DNA from: Thiothrix winogradskyi
GTDB lineage: Bacteria > Pseudomonadota > Gammaproteobacteria > Thiotrichales > Thiotrichaceae
Direction: 5' to 3'
Assembly: GCF_021650935.1 (NCBI RefSeq)
Contig: NZ_CP091244.1
Coordinates: 2,666,001 to 2,730,000 of the forward strand
Length of the DNA stretch: 64,000 nt
Numbering within the stretch: the stretch's first letter is position 1; each line of letters begins with the position of its first letter. The notes beneath the pieces are model-generated. The model was not told the DNA's origin, made no database searches, and saw only the letters and a program-made list of their open reading frames with translations. The translations under genes were made by a program, and so were the position numbers. Shown here in pieces: positions 17,236-26,230 of the stretch.

Positions 17236-19760
17236 TGAAAACTAATCACACTGGCCTTAGCCAAGCCGAAGCCGCCCGCCGTTTGGCAAGCGACGGCGAA
17301 AACATGCTTCCCGGCAGCGTCCCCAAATCCCTGTTTGCCATCGCCTTGAGCGTGTTTACCGAACCCATGTTCCTGATGCTCTTGGGTGCAGGCGGCATCT
17401 ACCTCGCCTTGGGGGATCGTGCCGAAGCCTCATTCCTGCTCGGTTTCGTGTTCGTCGTGATCGGCATTACCTTGGCGCAAGAACGCAAAACGCAACGTGC
17501 GCTGGAATCCTTGCGTGACCTGTCTGCGCCGCGTGCCTTGGTGGTGCGTGACGGTCAGGAAATACGCATTCCGGGGCGTGAAGTGGTACGCGGCGATGTG
17601 CTGGTATTGCACGAAGGCGACCGCATTCCCGCCGATGCTTTGCTGCTGGACGGGCAGTTGAGCGTGGATGAATCCCTGCTCACGGGTGAAGCCGTGCCGG
17701 TCAACAAATCGCCTACGGCTGGCGCAACCTTTGCCCCACCAGAGGGCGAAAGCAGCGCGTCCCTATATGCCAGCACCGTCGTCACCAAAGGCGTAGGAAT
17801 GGCGGAAGTCAGCACCATTGGCGTGAATACTGCTGTCGGGCGCATCGGGCAAGCCTTAGCCTCGACGCAGGAAGCTCCCTCCGGTCTGCAACAAGCCTCG
17901 CGCAAACTGATTATCGTCCTAACCATCGTGGGTTTGACCTTCGCCACGCTGCTAGTATTGCTGGGCTGGCTGTGGGACGGACGGGCGTTTCTGGACAGTT
18001 TATTGTCGGGCATTGCGCTGGCAATGGCGATTTTGCCGGAAGAAATCCCCGTCATCCTGACCGTGTTTCTGGCGTTAGGTGCATGGCGTATTTCCAAGCA
18101 AAAAGTCTTGACGCGGCGCGTGTCAGCCGTCGAAGCCTTGGGCGCAATCACGGTACTGGCAGTGGATAAAACCGGCACGCTCACCCAAAACCGCATGAAG
18201 ATGGAAGAACTGGTGGCGGTGGGTGAAACTTTCCGCAATGAAGGCGCAAACGCCCTGCCAGAGACATTTCATGAACTCGCCGAATTCACCCTGTTAGCCA
18301 CGCCGCTCGACCCTTTCGACCCGATGGAAAAAGCCATTCAGACCTTCGCCCAGCAATGGTTGAAGGACACGGAACATTGGCATTCACAAGTACCCGAATT
18401 TCAGTACGATTTGTCGGCGGAAATACTGGCAATGACGCAGGTATTTTCCAGCAATGACCCCAACACGCATTTGCTGGCGTGCAAAGGTGCGCCCGAAGCA
18501 GTGGCGGATTTGTGCCATTTGCCCACCGCTGAACGCGACATTATCCACCAGCAAGTATTAAGTATGGCAGAGCGCGGCTTGCGTGTGTTGGGTGTCGCGA
18601 AAGGTCAATGGCAAAGCAAGGAATTGCCGCCCAGCCAACACGATTTCAGCTTTACGTTTCTGGGATTAGTAGGGTTTGTTGATCCGCCACGACCCGAAGT
18701 ACCCGCCGCGATTGCCGAATGCCGTGCCGCTGGAGTACGCATTATTATGATGACGGGCGACCACCCCGCCACCGCGCGGGCGATTGCGCAACAAGTCAAC
18801 CTGAGTACCCGCACGGCGGTGATGACGGGCGCGGAAGTGGCGGCACTTAGCGATGCCGAATTGCACGAACAGTTGCAGCAAGTGGATATGTTCACCCGCT
18901 TGCAACCCGAACAAAAACTGCGGCTGGTGCAGATACTGCAACAAAACGGTGAAGTGGTCGCCATGACCGGCGATGGGGTCAACGATGCGCCCGCTCTCAA
19001 AGCCGCCAATATTGGCATTGCGATGGGCGAACGCGGCACGGATGTTGCCCGCGAAGCCGCCGCCCTGGTGCTGCTGGATGACAGTTTTGCCAGCATCGTC
19101 GCGGCAATTCGGCAAGGGCGGCGCATTTACGACAATATCACCAAGGCCACCGCGTTCACCTTCGCGGTACACATGCCGATTATTGTGTTGGCACTGATTC
19201 CGGCGTTGCTGCATTGGCCGGTGCTGTTGCTGCCTGTGCATATTGTGTTGCTGGAATTGCTGATCGACCCCGCCTGTTCGATTGTGTTCGAGGCCGAACC
19301 GGAAGCCAGCGACATCATGACGCGCCCGCCGCGTAAACTAACGGATTCGCCGTTTGCGTTTAGTGCTCTGCTTTACCCGCTGCTACAAGGCATTGCAGTG
19401 GCGGAAGTGTTGCTGCTGGGGTATTGGCAGCTGGATGGGCAAGGTTTTCAGGCAGCGGACATACGCGGGGCAATGTTCATGGGCTTGGTACTGGGTTTGT
19501 GCTTGCTCATTCTTGCCAATCGTGATGCGGCGCGGTCGCTGCTGCATGGATTGACGGCAAGCAATCCGTGGATTTGGCGCATGTTTGGCGCGGTCATCTT
19601 GCTGCTTGTTGTGGTATTTAGCGTACCCGTGCTGCGCGACATTATGGGGTTTAGCGTCATGGGCATCCCCCAATTGGTGGCAGGCATGGCTTTGGTGCTG
19701 GGGATTGGGGTGAGTCTGGAGATTTTGCGGTGGGTCAGTGGTCATGTCAGGGGGAATTAA
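17232..19760 (+). CDS. Cation-translocating P-type ATPase (type II), 842 aa
   Basis: This is an intact P2-type pump. Visible elements are the actuator loop LLTGEAVPVNK (about residue 155), the membrane motif PEEIPVILT (about 268), and the phosphorylation site DKTGTLTQNRM (Asp about 312). The hinge MTGDGVNDAPALKAANIGIA is near 577, with six further C-terminal helices after it. The N-terminal GLSQAEAARRLASDGEN segment is the cation-ATPase N-terminus. PEEIP in place of the Ca2+-pump PEGLP is common in bacterial type II pumps of uncertain ion. It overlaps the exporter ATPase gene by 4 bp. Confidence 0.88.
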   Translation: MMKTNHTGLSQAEAARRLASDGENMLPGSVPKSLFAIALSVFTEPMFLMLLGAGGIYLALGDRAEASFLLGFVFVVIGITLAQERKTQRALESLRDLSAPRALVVRDGQEIRIPGREVVRGDVLVLHEGDRIPADALLLDGQLSVDESLLTGEAVPVNKSPTAGATFAPPEGESSASLYASTVVTKGVGMAEVSTIGVNTAVGRIGQALASTQEAPSGLQQASRKLIIVLTIVGLTFATLLVLLGWLWDGRAFLDSLLSGIALAMAILPEEIPVILTVFLALGAWRISKQKVLTRRVSAVEALGAITVLAVDKTGTLTQNRMKMEELVAVGETFRNEGANALPETFHELAEFTLLATPLDPFDPMEKAIQTFAQQWLKDTEHWHSQVPEFQYDLSAEILAMTQVFSSNDPNTHLLACKGAPEAVADLCHLPTAERDIIHQQVLSMAERGLRVLGVAKGQWQSKELPPSQHDFSFTFLGLVGFVDPPRPEVPAAIAECRAAGVRIIMMTGDHPATARAIAQQVNLSTRTAVMTGAEVAALSDAELHEQLQQVDMFTRLQPEQKLRLVQILQQNGEVVAMTGDGVNDAPALKAANIGIAMGERGTDVAREAAALVLLDDSFASIVAAIRQGRRIYDNITKATAFTFAVHMPIIVLALIPALLHWPVLLLPVHIVLLELLIDPACSIVFEAEPEASDIMTRPPRKLTDSPFAFSALLYPLLQGIAVAEVLLLGYWQLDGQGFQAADIRGAMFMGLVLGLCLLILANRDAARSLLHGLTASNPWIWRMFGAVILLLVVVFSVPVLRDIMGFSVMGIPQLVAGMALVLGIGVSLEILRWVSGHVRGN

Positions 19761-19778
19761 TCCCTGACATTCCGTCAC

Positions 19779-20066
19779 TTAAAGCTGCGCGATAGGTTTT
19801 TCAGTGAACAAATAATCTTTGAGTTCTTTGGAAAACCTTGCGTCTTTACGCCGAGTCCATTCCAGCAACATCGCGGCATGTTCTTTTTCCTCGTCACGGT
19901 TGTGTTCCAGAATGGCTTTGAGTTCTTGATCCTTACACACATCCGCCCGCTGGTTATACCAATCCACGGCTTCCAGCTCTTCCATGAGCGACACGATGGC
20001 GCGGTGCATATCGCGGGTTTCAGCGGAGAGTTTTTCAGCAGGTTCGTGATAACCAACACTAGACAT
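19779..20066 (-). CDS. EncFtn-type (encapsulated ferritin-like) protein, no encapsulin nearby
   Basis: The 95-residue protein closely follows the encapsulated ferritin pattern: HRAIVSLMEELEAVDWYNQR, then HNRDEEKEHAAMLLEW, then YLFTEKPI. By alignment from memory to Rhodospirillum rubrum EncFtn, the ferroxidase residues Glu32, Glu62 and His65 correspond to Glu30, Glu60 and His63 here. The family forms an annular decamer that oxidises iron and delivers it to an encapsulin shell. The protein ends at EKPIAQL and lacks the C-terminal extension that carries the encapsulin targeting peptide. No shell gene lies in this window. It sits 11 bp before the DUF2189 fragment on the same strand. Confidence 0.85.
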   Translation of the reverse strand: MSSVGYHEPAEKLSAETRDMHRAIVSLMEELEAVDWYNQRADVCKDQELKAILEHNRDEEKEHAAMLLEWTRRKDARFSKELKDYLFTEKPIAQL

Positions 20067-20076
20067 TTTCTACTCC

Positions 20077-20778
20077 TTAATCGTTAACCAAATCACGGTA
20101 AGCGTGCCAACTAGCATGAGCGATTAATGGCATCGCTATAATCAAACCGATATAAAACGTCGCAATACCCAAGCCAATAATCGCCACAATGGTCATTGCC
20201 CACAGCAGCATAGTTTTAGGGTTTTGCTTGACAACACGAATACTGGTAACACTAGCCGTCATAATGTCGATTTTCCTGTGCAACAATAACGGCACAGTCA
20301 CCACACCCGTCGTAAAAGCGATGCTGGCAAATAACAAGCCTACGCCCATAAAACCGAGAATGAATAGCCAACCGTTATCCATCGTTAGCAAACTTGTAAA
20401 TAAGTGACCATAACCTTCGCCCGTGACGGTTGTGCTCGTCATCATCAAACCGGTCAATACTGTTGCAGTACGCACCCAGAATAACATGACAAAACTCAGT
20501 GCGACGGCATAAATACCTAAACCGTAGACATTGTGGCTAATAACAGACAAAGAATGCTTAAAGGTAGCTGGCTCACCATGTTCAATACGCCTGCTTAAAT
20601 CATAAAGACCTACCGCAACAAACGAACCAACCAATAAAAAACCGGTGGACAACGTAACAACAAAAACAGGATTACTCCGAAATACCAGCGTAAGCAAAAT
20701 ACCTGCTAACGCGAAAATAATCCCATAGGACAAACTTGCCGTAGGGGTTTTCCAAATATCTTGCCAGCCTGCGGCAAG
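20077..20778 (-). pseudogene. DUF2189 membrane protein, 3' part, severed by an insertion sequence
   Basis: The minus-strand frame continues upstream of the first ATG (20733) through GWQDIWKTPTASLSYG, the characteristic start of the DUF2189 core, and then runs into insertion-sequence DNA at 20779. The remaining part has about six membrane helices. The missing N-terminus lies on the other side of the element at 22381-22498. The two parts, counted with one copy of the 7-bp repeat, total 813 bp and rejoin in frame to a 270-residue protein. A truncated product from ATG 20733 (218 aa) could still be made if a promoter in the element reads out. Confidence 0.85.
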
Positions 20779-20792
20779 CCAGCAATTCCCGC
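20779..20792 (+). repeat. Left terminal inverted repeat of the insertion sequence
   Basis: CCAGCAATTCCCGC, matched by its reverse complement at 22367-22380. Flanked outside by CGGCAAG, which is repeated beyond the other end. Confidence 0.85.
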
Positions 20793-20849
20793 CGATCTTA
20801 AAATGACTGTATAATCATGGTCTTGTAAAACGAGTCACTGTGCAACGAA

Positions 20850-22207
20850 ATGCCTGCAAAACCACCTCCCCTGCCTCTTGTTGGTAGCCTGAAGCTACGC
20901 AAGACCCTCTCAGTCCCCGGATTGCTGGAACGTGTGCGCGGCTGTTTCAGTGAAGTCACTGACCACCGCAAAACCAAACCCGACTATCCCTTGGTTGACG
21001 TGCTGATGTCAGGGCTTGCCCTATTTTCGTTGAAAGACGGCTCACTGTTGCAGTTTGACAAACAGCGCGGGGACAAGGCACGACGGCACAACCTGAAAAC
21101 CCTGTTTGGCATCCCCGATGCTCCCTGTGACAGCCAAATGCGCACGGTATTGGACGGGGTAAAACCGCAGCGTCTGCGCCGGTGTTCCGCGCCATCCATC
21201 AGGAACTGCAACGGCAAGGCATACTGGAAGGCTACCGTTTTCTAGGAAAGTATTTAGTCAGTATTGATGGAACAGGTATTTTTAGCTCTGGGGCTATCTC
21301 TTGCCCGGATTGTTGCATTAAGACACACAAGGACGGACGTGAGGAGTATTACCACCAGATGCTGGCGGCAGTGCTGGTTCACCCTGACAAGAATACCGTA
21401 TTACCCTTTTTCCCAGAGGCCATCACCAAGCAGGATGGCAGCAAGAAAAATGATTGCGAACACAATGCCTCTAAACGGCTCATCCCCCAGTTGCGCCAAG
21501 ACTTCCCGCGCATGGAGATGATCCTGCTGCAAGATGCCCTTTCCTGCAATGCACCGCACATCCGTCTTCTGAAGTCAAACGGTTACAGCTTTATCATTAC
21601 CGCCAAAGCCCGTAGTGGCAGCCTATTACTGAAGACGGTATTGGACGGGTTAGCCAATGGCAGTACCCAAGAATTGGCAGGCACGACGAGCAAAAAGTTA
21701 CGGTGTGGCTACCGTTATGCCAACGACATCCCGCTCAACCATGCCAACCAAGACGTGCGGGTCAACTACATCGACTATTGGGAGGAACGCCCCGACGGTA
21801 CAACCTTTATCTATGACTGCGTGACTGACATCCCCCTCACCGCCGACAACGTGGCGGATGTGGTACGCGCAGGCCGTTCCCGCTGGAAGGTGGAGAACGA
21901 AACCTTTAACACCCTTAAAAACCTCGGTTACAACCTCGAACATAATTACGGTCATGGCAAGCAACATCTTTCCACTGTGTTCGCCACCCTGATGATGTTG
22001 GCCTTCCTGATCGACCAGATTCAGGAAGCTTGCTGCCAGTACTTCCAAGCCGCCCGCACCCGCTTACAGAGCCGTACCGCATTGTGGGAGAAGATGCGTG
22101 GGATGTTCCGTGAGCATCTGATTAGCGATTGGGAGTCCTTCTATGCTGCCATCATTTGGGGTTATGAACATGCTGACCTGACACCCAAAGGCATTCGCAG
22201 CGGATGA
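20850..22207 (+). pseudogene. DDE transposase, IS4-like, broken by a frameshift
   Basis: Frame one runs from ATG 20850 through VTDHRKTKPDYPLVDVLMSG and CDSQMRTVLDGVKPQRLR. The frame then shifts at about 21180, and the rest continues in the next frame as VFRAIHQELQRQGILEGYRF to 22207. Restoring one C (CGCCCGGTG in place of CGCCGGTG) joins them as RLRPVFRAI, a protein of about 450 residues. Catalytic acidic residues are likely the Asp in LVSIDGTGIF, the Asp in ILLQDAL and the Glu in SRWKVENETFN. The sequence at the shift is not an A-run slippery site, so a loss-of-function deletion is more likely than programmed frameshifting. The exact IS family could not be settled. Confidence 0.8.
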
Positions 22208-22366
22208 AAATCAGGCTTGAGGGTACGCTGGGGTTTTCCAACAGGGTGTTGGGTTATGCAAAAGTCAGGCGGTATTCGGGCAGGCTTTCAGGGCTTGGAG
22301 GGTATGGTTGTGCCCGTAAAAATCAAAGCCCTCGCAGGTCTGCGAAGCTCTGATTACCGATGGATA

Positions 22367-22380
22367 GCGGGAATTGCTGG
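22367..22380 (-). repeat. Right terminal inverted repeat of the insertion sequence
   Basis: GCGGGAATTGCTGG, the exact reverse complement of the left end, followed by the CGGCAAG target duplication at 22381-22387. Confidence 0.85.
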
Positions 22381-22498
22381 CGGCAAGCCACTGCTTAATA
22401 GCGCTTGGATTGACGTGATTAACGGCTAATCCTGTAAATAACTTCTCGGTGGGACGGGATTCGTCCGCCATTGGTTGTTTTGCAACAAAAGGTTCCAT
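22381..22498 (-). pseudogene. DUF2189 membrane protein, 5' part
   Basis: ATG at 22498, with AGGAG about 7 bases upstream on the minus strand, opens a frame ending INHVNP-type text: LAVNHVNPSAIKQWLAA, which stops matching at the insertion-sequence end. The downstream part at 20077-20778 resumes with WLAAGWQDIW. The natural start and ribosome-binding site are therefore here, separated from the body of the gene by 1.6 kb. In the order of transcription this gene precedes the EncFtn gene, so the insertion probably also removes the ferritin gene from its original promoter. Confidence 0.82.
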
Positions 22499-22602
22499 TT
22501 TGAATTTCTCCTGAATTAAAATTATTGAATTAAGTATTCAATTCCAGAGTAGTCCGATAAAAAACAAATAGCTAGCACTCTTTTGTTATTGAGAATTAAA
22601 GC

Positions 22603-22923
22603 TTAGCGTTTAATAACCCTATTGGGGCTATTTCGCAAAACTTTAATTTCATCAAGCAATTCTATTGCCAAAGCAGCACCTGCCAAATTAACACCTAAAT
22701 CGCGCTGAAGCCGGATTACAGTACGCACCCGCACTACGCTATTACCTGCAAACAGCCAACTCGTGGTGGTTTGCTGGTAATCAATGGGTTCAATAATCCC
22801 CTCGTCCACCATTTCCAAAAGCTGTTCGGGTAGCAGGCTGCAAGAACGGCACAATTCCTCTAGCGAAAACAGTGCATCGTCTTCCAGAATCCTGCCGATT
22901 ATTTCATTCAAAGCGGTTTGCAT
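22603..22923 (-). CDS. cbpM: Chaperone modulator CbpM
   Basis: The protein of about 106 residues has a MerR-like helix-turn-helix start (FSLEELCRSCSLLPEQLLEM) and a C-terminal helix LGVNLAGAALAIELLDEIKV, the CbpM family pattern. CbpM binds the J domain of CbpA and inhibits it. The start is either GTG 22926 or ATG 22923, immediately after the CbpA stop codon, as in E. coli cbpAM. Confidence 0.9.
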   Translation of the reverse strand: MQTALNEIIGRILEDDALFSLEELCRSCSLLPEQLLEMVDEGIIEPIDYQQTTTSWLFAGNSVVRVRTVIRLQRDLGVNLAGAALAIELLDEIKVLRNSPNRVIKR

Positions 22924-22926
22924 CAC

Positions 22927-23811
22927 TCACACTCCCATTCCGGCACGCGGATTAAAGGTTTGTTCCAGCGCCAATTCACTGTACAGGGCTTTGGCCTTGT
23001 CGCTGAGGGTATCCGGCATCACCACTTTGAGGGTGACGTAAAAATCGCCCGGTGTTTGCGCGGGAATGCCGCGCCCTTTCAAGCGCAACTTGCGCCCTGT
23101 GGATGAATTGGGCGGAATCTTCATATCCACCGCGCCGTCTGGGGTTGGTACTTTGACACTGCCACCCAACGCGGCTTCCCACGGGGCAATCGGCAATTCC
23201 AGATAAACATCCAGTTCCTCGGCGCGGTACAGTGGATGCGGGTTGAAAGCGATTTCCAGATACAAATCGCCCGCACTGCCACCACCGATACCGGGGCTGC
23301 CCTGCCCTTGCAGGCGAATATGCTGACCTTGTTTGACCCCTTTGGGGATTTTGATATTGAGGGTGCGTTCTTGCTGGGAAGAGCGCAAATTCAAGCTGCG
23401 CGTCGCCCCTCGATAAGCATCTTCCAGATCAATCGACACCTTGAAGTGGCTATCCTCACCCTGCATGGATTGTGTCCGCCCCGCATTAGCACGCCCACGT
23501 TGACCAAACAGGTTAGCAAGGAAATCATCAAAATCAGCTGACTGCCCCGTTCCCGCAGTACCACTGGGTGGCGGACGGAAATCACGTGGGGCTTTCAAGT
23601 CTTCGCCCAACTGATCATAGGCAGCGCGTTTTTCCGGGTCTTTCAAAACTTCGTAGGCTTCGCCCACTTCTTTGAACTGTTCCTCAGCATTGTCTTCCTT
23701 GCTGATGTCGGGGTGGTATTTACGTGCCAATTTGCGGTAGACACGCTTGATGTCATCCTGCGTGGCTTCTTTGGTCAAACCCAGAACTTTGTAATAATCC
23801 TTGTATTCCAT
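22927..23811 (-). CDS. cbpA: Curved-DNA-binding J-domain protein CbpA
   Basis: A 294-residue class-II DnaJ homologue. The J domain has DYYKVLGLTKEATQDDIKRV and the HPD motif in KYHPDISK. A Gly/Phe-poor linker follows, then the two C-terminal substrate-binding domains (GRKLRLKGRGIPA in the second). It lacks the zinc-finger region of DnaJ, which separates CbpA from DnaJ. It assists DnaK under stress and binds DNA in stationary phase. The start MEYKDYYKVLG is typical. It forms an operon with cbpM. Confidence 0.92.
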   Translation of the reverse strand: MEYKDYYKVLGLTKEATQDDIKRVYRKLARKYHPDISKEDNAEEQFKEVGEAYEVLKDPEKRAAYDQLGEDLKAPRDFRPPPSGTAGTGQSADFDDFLANLFGQRGRANAGRTQSMQGEDSHFKVSIDLEDAYRGATRSLNLRSSQQERTLNIKIPKGVKQGQHIRLQGQGSPGIGGGSAGDLYLEIAFNPHPLYRAEELDVYLELPIAPWEAALGGSVKVPTPDGAVDMKIPPNSSTGRKLRLKGRGIPAQTPGDFYVTLKVVMPDTLSDKAKALYSELALEQTFNPRAGMGV

Positions 23812-23831
23812 CGTATTCCCCCTGCATTGCG

Positions 23832-24272
23832 TTACATAAAATCAGGCAGATGGGCGCGGATTTCTTCCACCGAATGGCGAGTCAGGTCTTTATCCACGGT
23901 TTCAGCCAGCAAATCTGTCACGCCTTGCCTGAAATGCCCGCGCAATAAGCCAAGGAAATGCGGTGAAGCCATGACATACAACTTGTCATAACGGTTGGCA
24001 CTGCGCATTTCTTCCAGATAGTTGCTCAATTCAAGCGCAAACGCTTCGGCTTGCTGCTCTTTTATATCGGTGGGTGGCTCTACCGCATGACGACCAGCCC
24101 CCTGCGAATCAAAGACACGCGACGGTGAATCGGTTTCCAAATCACGCCCATGCAAACGGGAACTCGGATGCACCTTATCTTCCAATTCAATAAGCGTAGC
24201 ATTTGCATTTAATGGCGCGGCACTAAAAAAACGCGCCAGTGTCGCATTCGCAACAACAATCAAAATTGTCAT
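23832..24272 (-). CDS. Host-attachment-family protein (PF10116-like)
   Basis: The 146-residue soluble protein starts with MTILIVVANATLARFFSA and contains the family blocks HGRDLETDSPSRVFDSQGAG, FALELSNYLEEMR, LYVMASPHFLGLLR and KDLTRHSVEEIRAHLP. The family is named after an Agrobacterium attachment mutant, but its fold resembles eRF1 domain-3/AtsA-like proteins and it is common in non-pathogens. It is often found in stress gene clusters, as here beside cbpAM. The mechanism is unknown. Confidence 0.82.
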   Translation of the reverse strand: MTILIVVANATLARFFSAAPLNANATLIELEDKVHPSSRLHGRDLETDSPSRVFDSQGAGRHAVEPPTDIKEQQAEAFALELSNYLEEMRSANRYDKLYVMASPHFLGLLRGHFRQGVTDLLAETVDKDLTRHSVEEIRAHLPDFM

Positions 24273-24331
24273 GACATTAACTCCTTCTGTTGTTAAACAT
24301 GACGAATCCTATACGGTGAGTATAGTTCATA

Positions 24332-24902
24332 TTAATAAGAACGTATTTTCCATACCACAAAAATCAAAACCAGTGCGATTAATACCACAGCGGCTAATAA
24401 AATGATCCACAGAAACTGCCCAACGTAAGCTGCCATTAATAACGTTAACAATAATAGCACACCTACCACATACAATTTCCACGACACCAGCATTCCGTCA
24501 ACGAAGGTAGCGAAAGTCAGCATCAATAACACCAATAAACCAGTCGTATCCACATTAATACGCCCTGCCTCGAGCAGTCGGTAAATTACTGCCACAGCGA
24601 CCAATGCCGACCCCCACAAAATAGCTTGCTGATACAATAACTTGCCGCCATGCAACAGCCCCAGCTTTTTAGAACGCCAGCTTCCCCACGCTGTCGTCAT
24701 CAACGCTAGAAATACCAGCATATAGCTCCAATAACTGTAGGCATTGTCTACGCGGTAATTGGTAATACCCACGCCCAACAAAGCCAGAAAAATGATGCCG
24801 ATAAACAGCACAGCATCCACTTTTTAAAACTTGTTTAAACGTAGCACCCGGTTCTGCTACGGGCAGATTAGCGCGAGGCTCAGAAACAGCAGTGTCCATC
24901 AC
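24332..24902 (-). pseudogene. Membrane protein split by a frameshift in an A run
   Basis: On the minus strand, ATG 24902 starts a frame that runs to TFKQVLKS and then leaves the pattern. A second frame begins at GTG 24820 as VDAVLFIGIIFLALLGVG and ends at 24332. They meet at TTTTAAAAAGTGG (about 24818-24830). Removing one A reads QVLKVDAVLFIG without interruption and gives a protein of about 189 residues with five or six membrane helices. No family was recognised. The downstream piece (162 aa from GTG) could be made alone. Either a real mutation or a sequencing error in a short homopolymer is possible. Confidence 0.65.
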
Positions 24903-25126
24903 TTTCTCCTTGTAATGCTTATTATGTTACGGAAATATTTATTTGATTAGAATAGACAAATCTTGTATTAATAATGACAGAAGCTTGCAACATAAGCAAA
25001 TTTAGCGCCTAATGAAACTGAGTTAAATACTGATATTTATCTAAAAACTAGCTAATCTTAAGCGTAAAACACCCATGCGCTTTTATCGTAAATCATAGAG
25101 TCGTATTATGCTCAAGAAGTGCCTTT
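24903..25126. promoter_or_regulatory. Divergent intergenic region with motif shared with 10374-10399
   Basis: This AT-rich 224-bp gap lies between a minus-strand membrane protein gene and the plus-strand transaldolase gene, so it must hold at least one promoter in each direction. At 24998-25020 stands AAATTTAGCGCCTAATGAAA, nearly the same as the sequence upstream of the coiled-coil gene at 10446. No convincing sigma70 hexamers were assigned. Confidence 0.35.
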
Positions 25127-26209
25127 ATGCAAAATAATCCCCTGAACCAATTAGCAACTTTCGGTCAATCCATTTGGCTGGATTACATCCGCCGCGACTT
25201 AATCACCAGCGGCGAATTGCAACGTTTGATTGAAGAAGATGACTTGCGCGGCATCACCTCCAATCCCGCGATTTTCGAGAAAGCGATTAGTGATAGCCAA
25301 GCTTATGACACTGCCATTCGTGAGCTGGCACTTCAGGGCAACAGTGCCGAAGCTATCTACGAAACCCTTAGTCAGCAAGACGTACAAAGTGCCGCCGATA
25401 CCTTCCGCCCACTTTACGACATCACCAACGGCAAGGATGGCTATGTCAGTTTAGAAGTCAATCCGCACCTTGCGCACAATACCGACGGCACATTGCAGGA
25501 AGCACGCCGCTTGTGGGCTGCCCTGAACCGCCCGAATGTCTTCATCAAAATCCCCGCGACTACTGCCGGATTACCCGCCATCCAGCAACTCATTAGCGAA
25601 GGCATTAACGTCAACGTCACCCTGCTGTTTGGCTTACCGCGCTATCGGCAGGTAGCAGAAGCTTACATCGCTGGCATTGAAGCCCGCCTCGCGCAAGGCG
25701 AACCCGTGCAGCACGTCGCCTCCGTCGCCAGTTTCTTTGTTAGCCGCATTGATGCGCTGCTAGATCCGCTGTTAGAAACCCCAGCGGCACAAGCATTACG
25801 CGGGCAAGTCGCGATTGCCAGCGCGAAAATAGCCTATCAAATCTACCAAGAAATCTTTAATAGCGATCACTTTGGTGTATTGGAAGCGCAAGGTGCGAAC
25901 GTCCAACGGCTGTTATGGGCAAGCACCAGCAGCAAAAATCCAGCGTTCAGCGATATAAAATACGTCGAAGCCTTGATCGGCGCAGATACCGTCAACACCC
26001 TGCCAATGGAAACCCTGAATACCTACCGCGGCCACGGCAAACCGCAAGCGCGGCTCGAACAAGATGCTGCGGAAGCCCGCCAATTGCTGGAACAACTGCC
26101 CGCGCTGGGCATCAACCTCGACCAACTGACGCAACAGCTTGAAGACGAAGGTGTAACAAAATTCGACCAGCCGTTCGATGCGCTGCTGACGGTCTTGGCG
26201 CAACGTTAA
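25127..26209 (+). CDS. tal: Transaldolase
   Basis: The 360-residue enzyme moves a dihydroxyacetone unit between sugar phosphates in the pentose phosphate pathway. It carries the ITSNPAIFEKAI motif near residue 43 and the Schiff-base lysine in NVFIKIPATTAGLPA near 145. QRLLWASTSSKNP near 262 and LIGADTVNTLP are also present. It is the longer bacterial class (TalAB-type 320 aa is shorter), as in cyanobacteria and actinobacteria, often found with phosphoketolase. An xfp gene lies 1.3 kb downstream, after an MFS remnant and a DUF302 gene. Together they suggest a phosphoketolase shunt yielding acetyl-phosphate. Confidence 0.9.
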   Translation: MQNNPLNQLATFGQSIWLDYIRRDLITSGELQRLIEEDDLRGITSNPAIFEKAISDSQAYDTAIRELALQGNSAEAIYETLSQQDVQSAADTFRPLYDITNGKDGYVSLEVNPHLAHNTDGTLQEARRLWAALNRPNVFIKIPATTAGLPAIQQLISEGINVNVTLLFGLPRYRQVAEAYIAGIEARLAQGEPVQHVASVASFFVSRIDALLDPLLETPAAQALRGQVAIASAKIAYQIYQEIFNSDHFGVLEAQGANVQRLLWASTSSKNPAFSDIKYVEALIGADTVNTLPMETLNTYRGHGKPQARLEQDAAEARQLLEQLPALGINLDQLTQQLEDEGVTKFDQPFDALLTVLAQR

Positions 26210-26230
26210 GCAGGTAAAAGGTGTTTTGGA

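Larger units (their letters stand above)
20779..22380 (+). mobile_element. Insertion sequence inside the DUF2189 gene, 1602 bp
   Basis: The ends are 14-bp perfect inverted repeats, CCAGCAATTCCCGC at 20779-20792 and its complement at 22367-22380. CGGCAAG stands outside both ends (20772-20778 and 22381-22387) as a target duplication. Because the neighbouring bases allow sliding, the true ends could be one base in or out, giving a 5- or 9-bp duplication instead. Removing the element and one repeat copy restores the host gene frame exactly. The single gene inside is a frameshifted DDE transposase. Confidence 0.88.

Noticed and set aside
21177..21185. Programmed frameshifting in the transposase
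   Set aside because: No slippery heptamer or A run at the shift, and the shift falls within a conserved domain rather than between two functional ORFs; a one-base deletion is simpler.
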